From an uncultured Sphingomonadaceae bacterium (lineage in GTDB: Bacteria; Pseudomonadota; Alphaproteobacteria; Sphingomonadales; Sphingomonadaceae), in NCBI GenBank assembly GCA_947501325.1, contig CANMVC010000001.1:744001-808000 (forward strand): 64,000 nucleotides of DNA. Reading direction: 5' to 3'. Each line of letters starts with the position of its first letter. Positions within the stretch are counted from its first letter, which is position 1. Under the pieces are notes generated by a model. It was not told the origin of the DNA, did no database searches, and saw only the letters and a list, made by a program, of their open reading frames with translations. The position numbers and the translations under genes were made by a program. Shown here one piece after another: positions 62,545 to 64,000 of this stretch.

Positions 62545-62786
62545 AGCGGCCAGAACCTGTTTGCGCGCATGGCGACGACGAAAAATGCCATCCAAAGGAT
62601 AAAATCGATGATAAGGTGCCCTGGGTCCATTTCCGCATATTCTGCCGGAGTGATAGAATGCACAGAGCGATCCAGGATCCAAATCGCAAAATGGGAGACA
62701 GCAATCGTTCGCTCTGGAGCGCCGCCCTTCCAAAGGGCGTAAAACGTGCACAAAGCAAACAGGAAATAGTAGAGTGTAATTCGCAT
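62349..62786 (-). CDS. Membrane protein, four helices
   Basis: 145 residues with four hydrophobic segments (LYYFLFALCTFYALW, LIIDFILWMAFFVVAMRA, WPLCLVSLQTIALVAHTAKFM and YFVMQYAISFPVLILLAIGTY). HSITPAEYAEMDPGHLIID is a polar loop. Function unknown. It overlaps the 5' part of the RadC frame, so one of the two starts is probably wrong. The clean membrane pattern supports this gene. Confidence 0.6.
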   Translation of the reverse strand: MRITLYYFLFALCTFYALWKGGAPERTIAVSHFAIWILDRSVHSITPAEYAEMDPGHLIIDFILWMAFFVVAMRANRFWPLCLVSLQTIALVAHTAKFMDVTIVPRAYFVMQYAISFPVLILLAIGTYCHQRRLQIKGIDPPWRS

Positions 62787-62833
62787 TCTCTACAAGGACC
62801 ATGGCAGGGCATCTTAGTCAACATTCGGCTTGT

Positions 62834-63166
62834 TCAAGCGACGATAGAAAGATGTTTATCGTCGGTCTTCGCGGCTTGAGGGGGACATTCATGATCGCCA
62901 TAACCAGCATATTCCTTACCGATTTTCTTTAACTCACCATGCACGCGCAACACATCGCTGCTGGCATCCACAAGTGCCATTTGCGCTTTGGCAAGACGGA
63001 GGATCGCGGCCTGACCGGTTGACGCAGGAACACCGGAAGACAGACGGGCATTTACCAGCGTGGACATCAGGGTAGAGACGGAAACGAGTGCTTGATCGAT
63101 GCTATACTCAGTATGTGGCATATCCTGACCGATTTGATCTTTAGCTTTTTTAATTTCGTAAGACAT
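62834..63166 (-). CDS. Conserved-type small hypothetical protein
   Basis: 110 residues from ATG 63166, supported by AAGGGA six bases before it. Mostly helical: YSIDQALVSVSTLMSTLVNARLSSGVPASTGQAAILRLAKAQMALVDASSDVLRVHGELKKIGKEYAG, then a short CPP-containing tail. Ala/Leu spacing suggests a helical bundle or dimer. No family name is known. It lies 65 bases after the LuxR-type gene on the same strand. Confidence 0.65.
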   Translation of the reverse strand: MSYEIKKAKDQIGQDMPHTEYSIDQALVSVSTLMSTLVNARLSSGVPASTGQAAILRLAKAQMALVDASSDVLRVHGELKKIGKEYAGYGDHECPPQAAKTDDKHLSIVA

Positions 63167-63231
63167 AAGATTCCCTTTCCGCGAAGCGCGAATTTTCAAA
63201 AATTGTATTTATGATTGGGTCTGGTGTCGGC

Positions 63232-63747
63232 TTACGCAGCCAGCAGACCCGAAAGAGACTGAGAGACAGCGAGACCGATCAAAACGATTGCCAAAATGCC
63301 GACGGTCATGCCAACAATTATAGCCAGTCTTTGAACAGTACCCAGATCACCTCTCGGTTCCTTCAAGGCGTCCAGCCAGAGATCAGTTTCATGCGTTGAA
63401 GTAAAGTCGTATGGTACGGCTGCTTCTTCTAACATGAACGACTGCGGTTGTTCGCCCTGACTTGCTTTTGCGCTGAAATCGGGTTGGTTGGGAAGATAGG
63501 CTGGATCATATATGATCCGATCATAGTCTCCAGCAGCCCGGGCGAAGACGATTGCGGCCTCGTCACGCGTGGCGACATCCAGTGTGCGCCGCGCACTATC
63601 AAGGCGCTGATCGACCGCTGGCTTCGATATGTCCAATATTCGGGCAATTTCTTTTGAGGATTTTCGCTGAACGACTAGGTGCAGGCATTCGCGCTGCTTA
63701 GCAGTTAATTTTGCGACCCGCGCGGATTCTAGTTCAAACTGGTCCAA
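63232..63747 (-). CDS. LuxR-type HTH protein with C-terminal membrane anchor
   Basis: 171 residues. The N-terminal LTAKQRECLHLVVQRKSSKEIARILDISKPAVDQRLDSARRTLDVATRDEAAIVF is a LuxR/GerE helix-turn-helix. A linker of about 60 residues follows, then a single membrane helix (LAIIVGMTVGILAIVLIGLAVSQSL) at the very end. The DNA-binding part thus faces the cytoplasm while tethered to the membrane. Sphingomonads have many such proteins with unknown signals. The last 253 bases to the window end hold no gene. Confidence 0.82.
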   Translation of the reverse strand: MDQFELESARVAKLTAKQRECLHLVVQRKSSKEIARILDISKPAVDQRLDSARRTLDVATRDEAAIVFARAAGDYDRIIYDPAYLPNQPDFSAKASQGEQPQSFMLEEAAVPYDFTSTHETDLWLDALKEPRGDLGTVQRLAIIVGMTVGILAIVLIGLAVSQSLSGLLAA

Positions 63748-64000
63748 CGGTATTCCCCAAAATACAAATCTAATATAGCTTCACCGTGGGATATAGGCAA
63801 CCAACCATCAGACTAAACGCAATTTCGACCGAACAGCGACTGTATACCCCCAACATTCATCTTTGCTAATCTTTACACGATAGCACTGTCTGGTAGCCTC
63901 ACCATTATCATTTATACCCATAAACGGGCAAATATCTGGTGAAGAAGAAAATCCTTATGCTATGAGGAATTTTACATTTTGTGACAGTGTATGTTCATAA

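Overview
The window looks like chromosome from a flagellated alphaproteobacterium of the order Sphingomonadales (Sphingopyxis / Sphingorhabdus / Parasphingorhabdus-like). This is an inference from the mix of gene families: small winged-helix regulators, a membrane-anchored LuxR-type HTH protein, a TonB-dependent receptor, class Ia nrdA/nrdB with a LexA-type GTTC-N7-GTTC box, and a compact one-locus flagellar cluster controlled by sigma-54 and sigma-28. No rRNA, tRNA, insertion sequence or CRISPR array was seen.

Layout. 1-4.7 kb: tail of a short-chain dehydrogenase, three tandem 39-40 residue membrane microproteins behind a sigma-54-type promoter, an MlaA-family protein and a helix-turn-helix protein. 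4.7-11 kb: a thermonuclease, then on the minus strand nrdA, nrdB, an anti-phage-type dCTP/dCMP deaminase (AvcD/DCD-like) and a 54-residue basic protein. The last two are AT-rich and start 4 bases after nrdB; an SOS box lies in front of nrdA. 11-22 kb: a stand-alone MreB, class I fumarase, two tandem paralogous membrane proteins, an EamA transporter, GNAT and SDR enzymes, a TonB-dependent receptor, an ATM1-type ABC exporter and a winged-helix regulator.

22.7-57.3 kb: a nearly complete flagellar locus. A minus-strand operon starts with a sigma-54 activator and runs fliE-F-G-H-I-J-K-L-M-N-O-P-Q-R-flhB-fliD-fliS. A second activator lies at the far end of that operon on the opposite strand. Flagellin and flgM each have a sigma-28-like promoter of the same unusual design (TTAA-N14-GCCGTWAA). 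A lytic transglycosylase-flhA-fliA operon and the flgB-to-motB operon each have a sigma-54 promoter. A second MotA-like protein, paired with a MotB-like protein that has no peptidoglycan-binding domain, sits beside flgA. The expected hierarchy is activator plus sigma-54 for hook-basal body genes, then FliA released from FlgM for filament genes. No chemotaxis genes are present.

57.3-64 kb: a hairpin-rich gap, a GGDEF diguanylate cyclase coupled to a soluble transhydrogenase (sthA), then small sphingomonad-type proteins, a RadC-family protein and a membrane-anchored LuxR-type regulator.

The most interesting units are the nrdAB-deaminase-54-residue ORF cassette with its SOS box, and the tandem microproteins whose promoter is almost identical to that of flgB.
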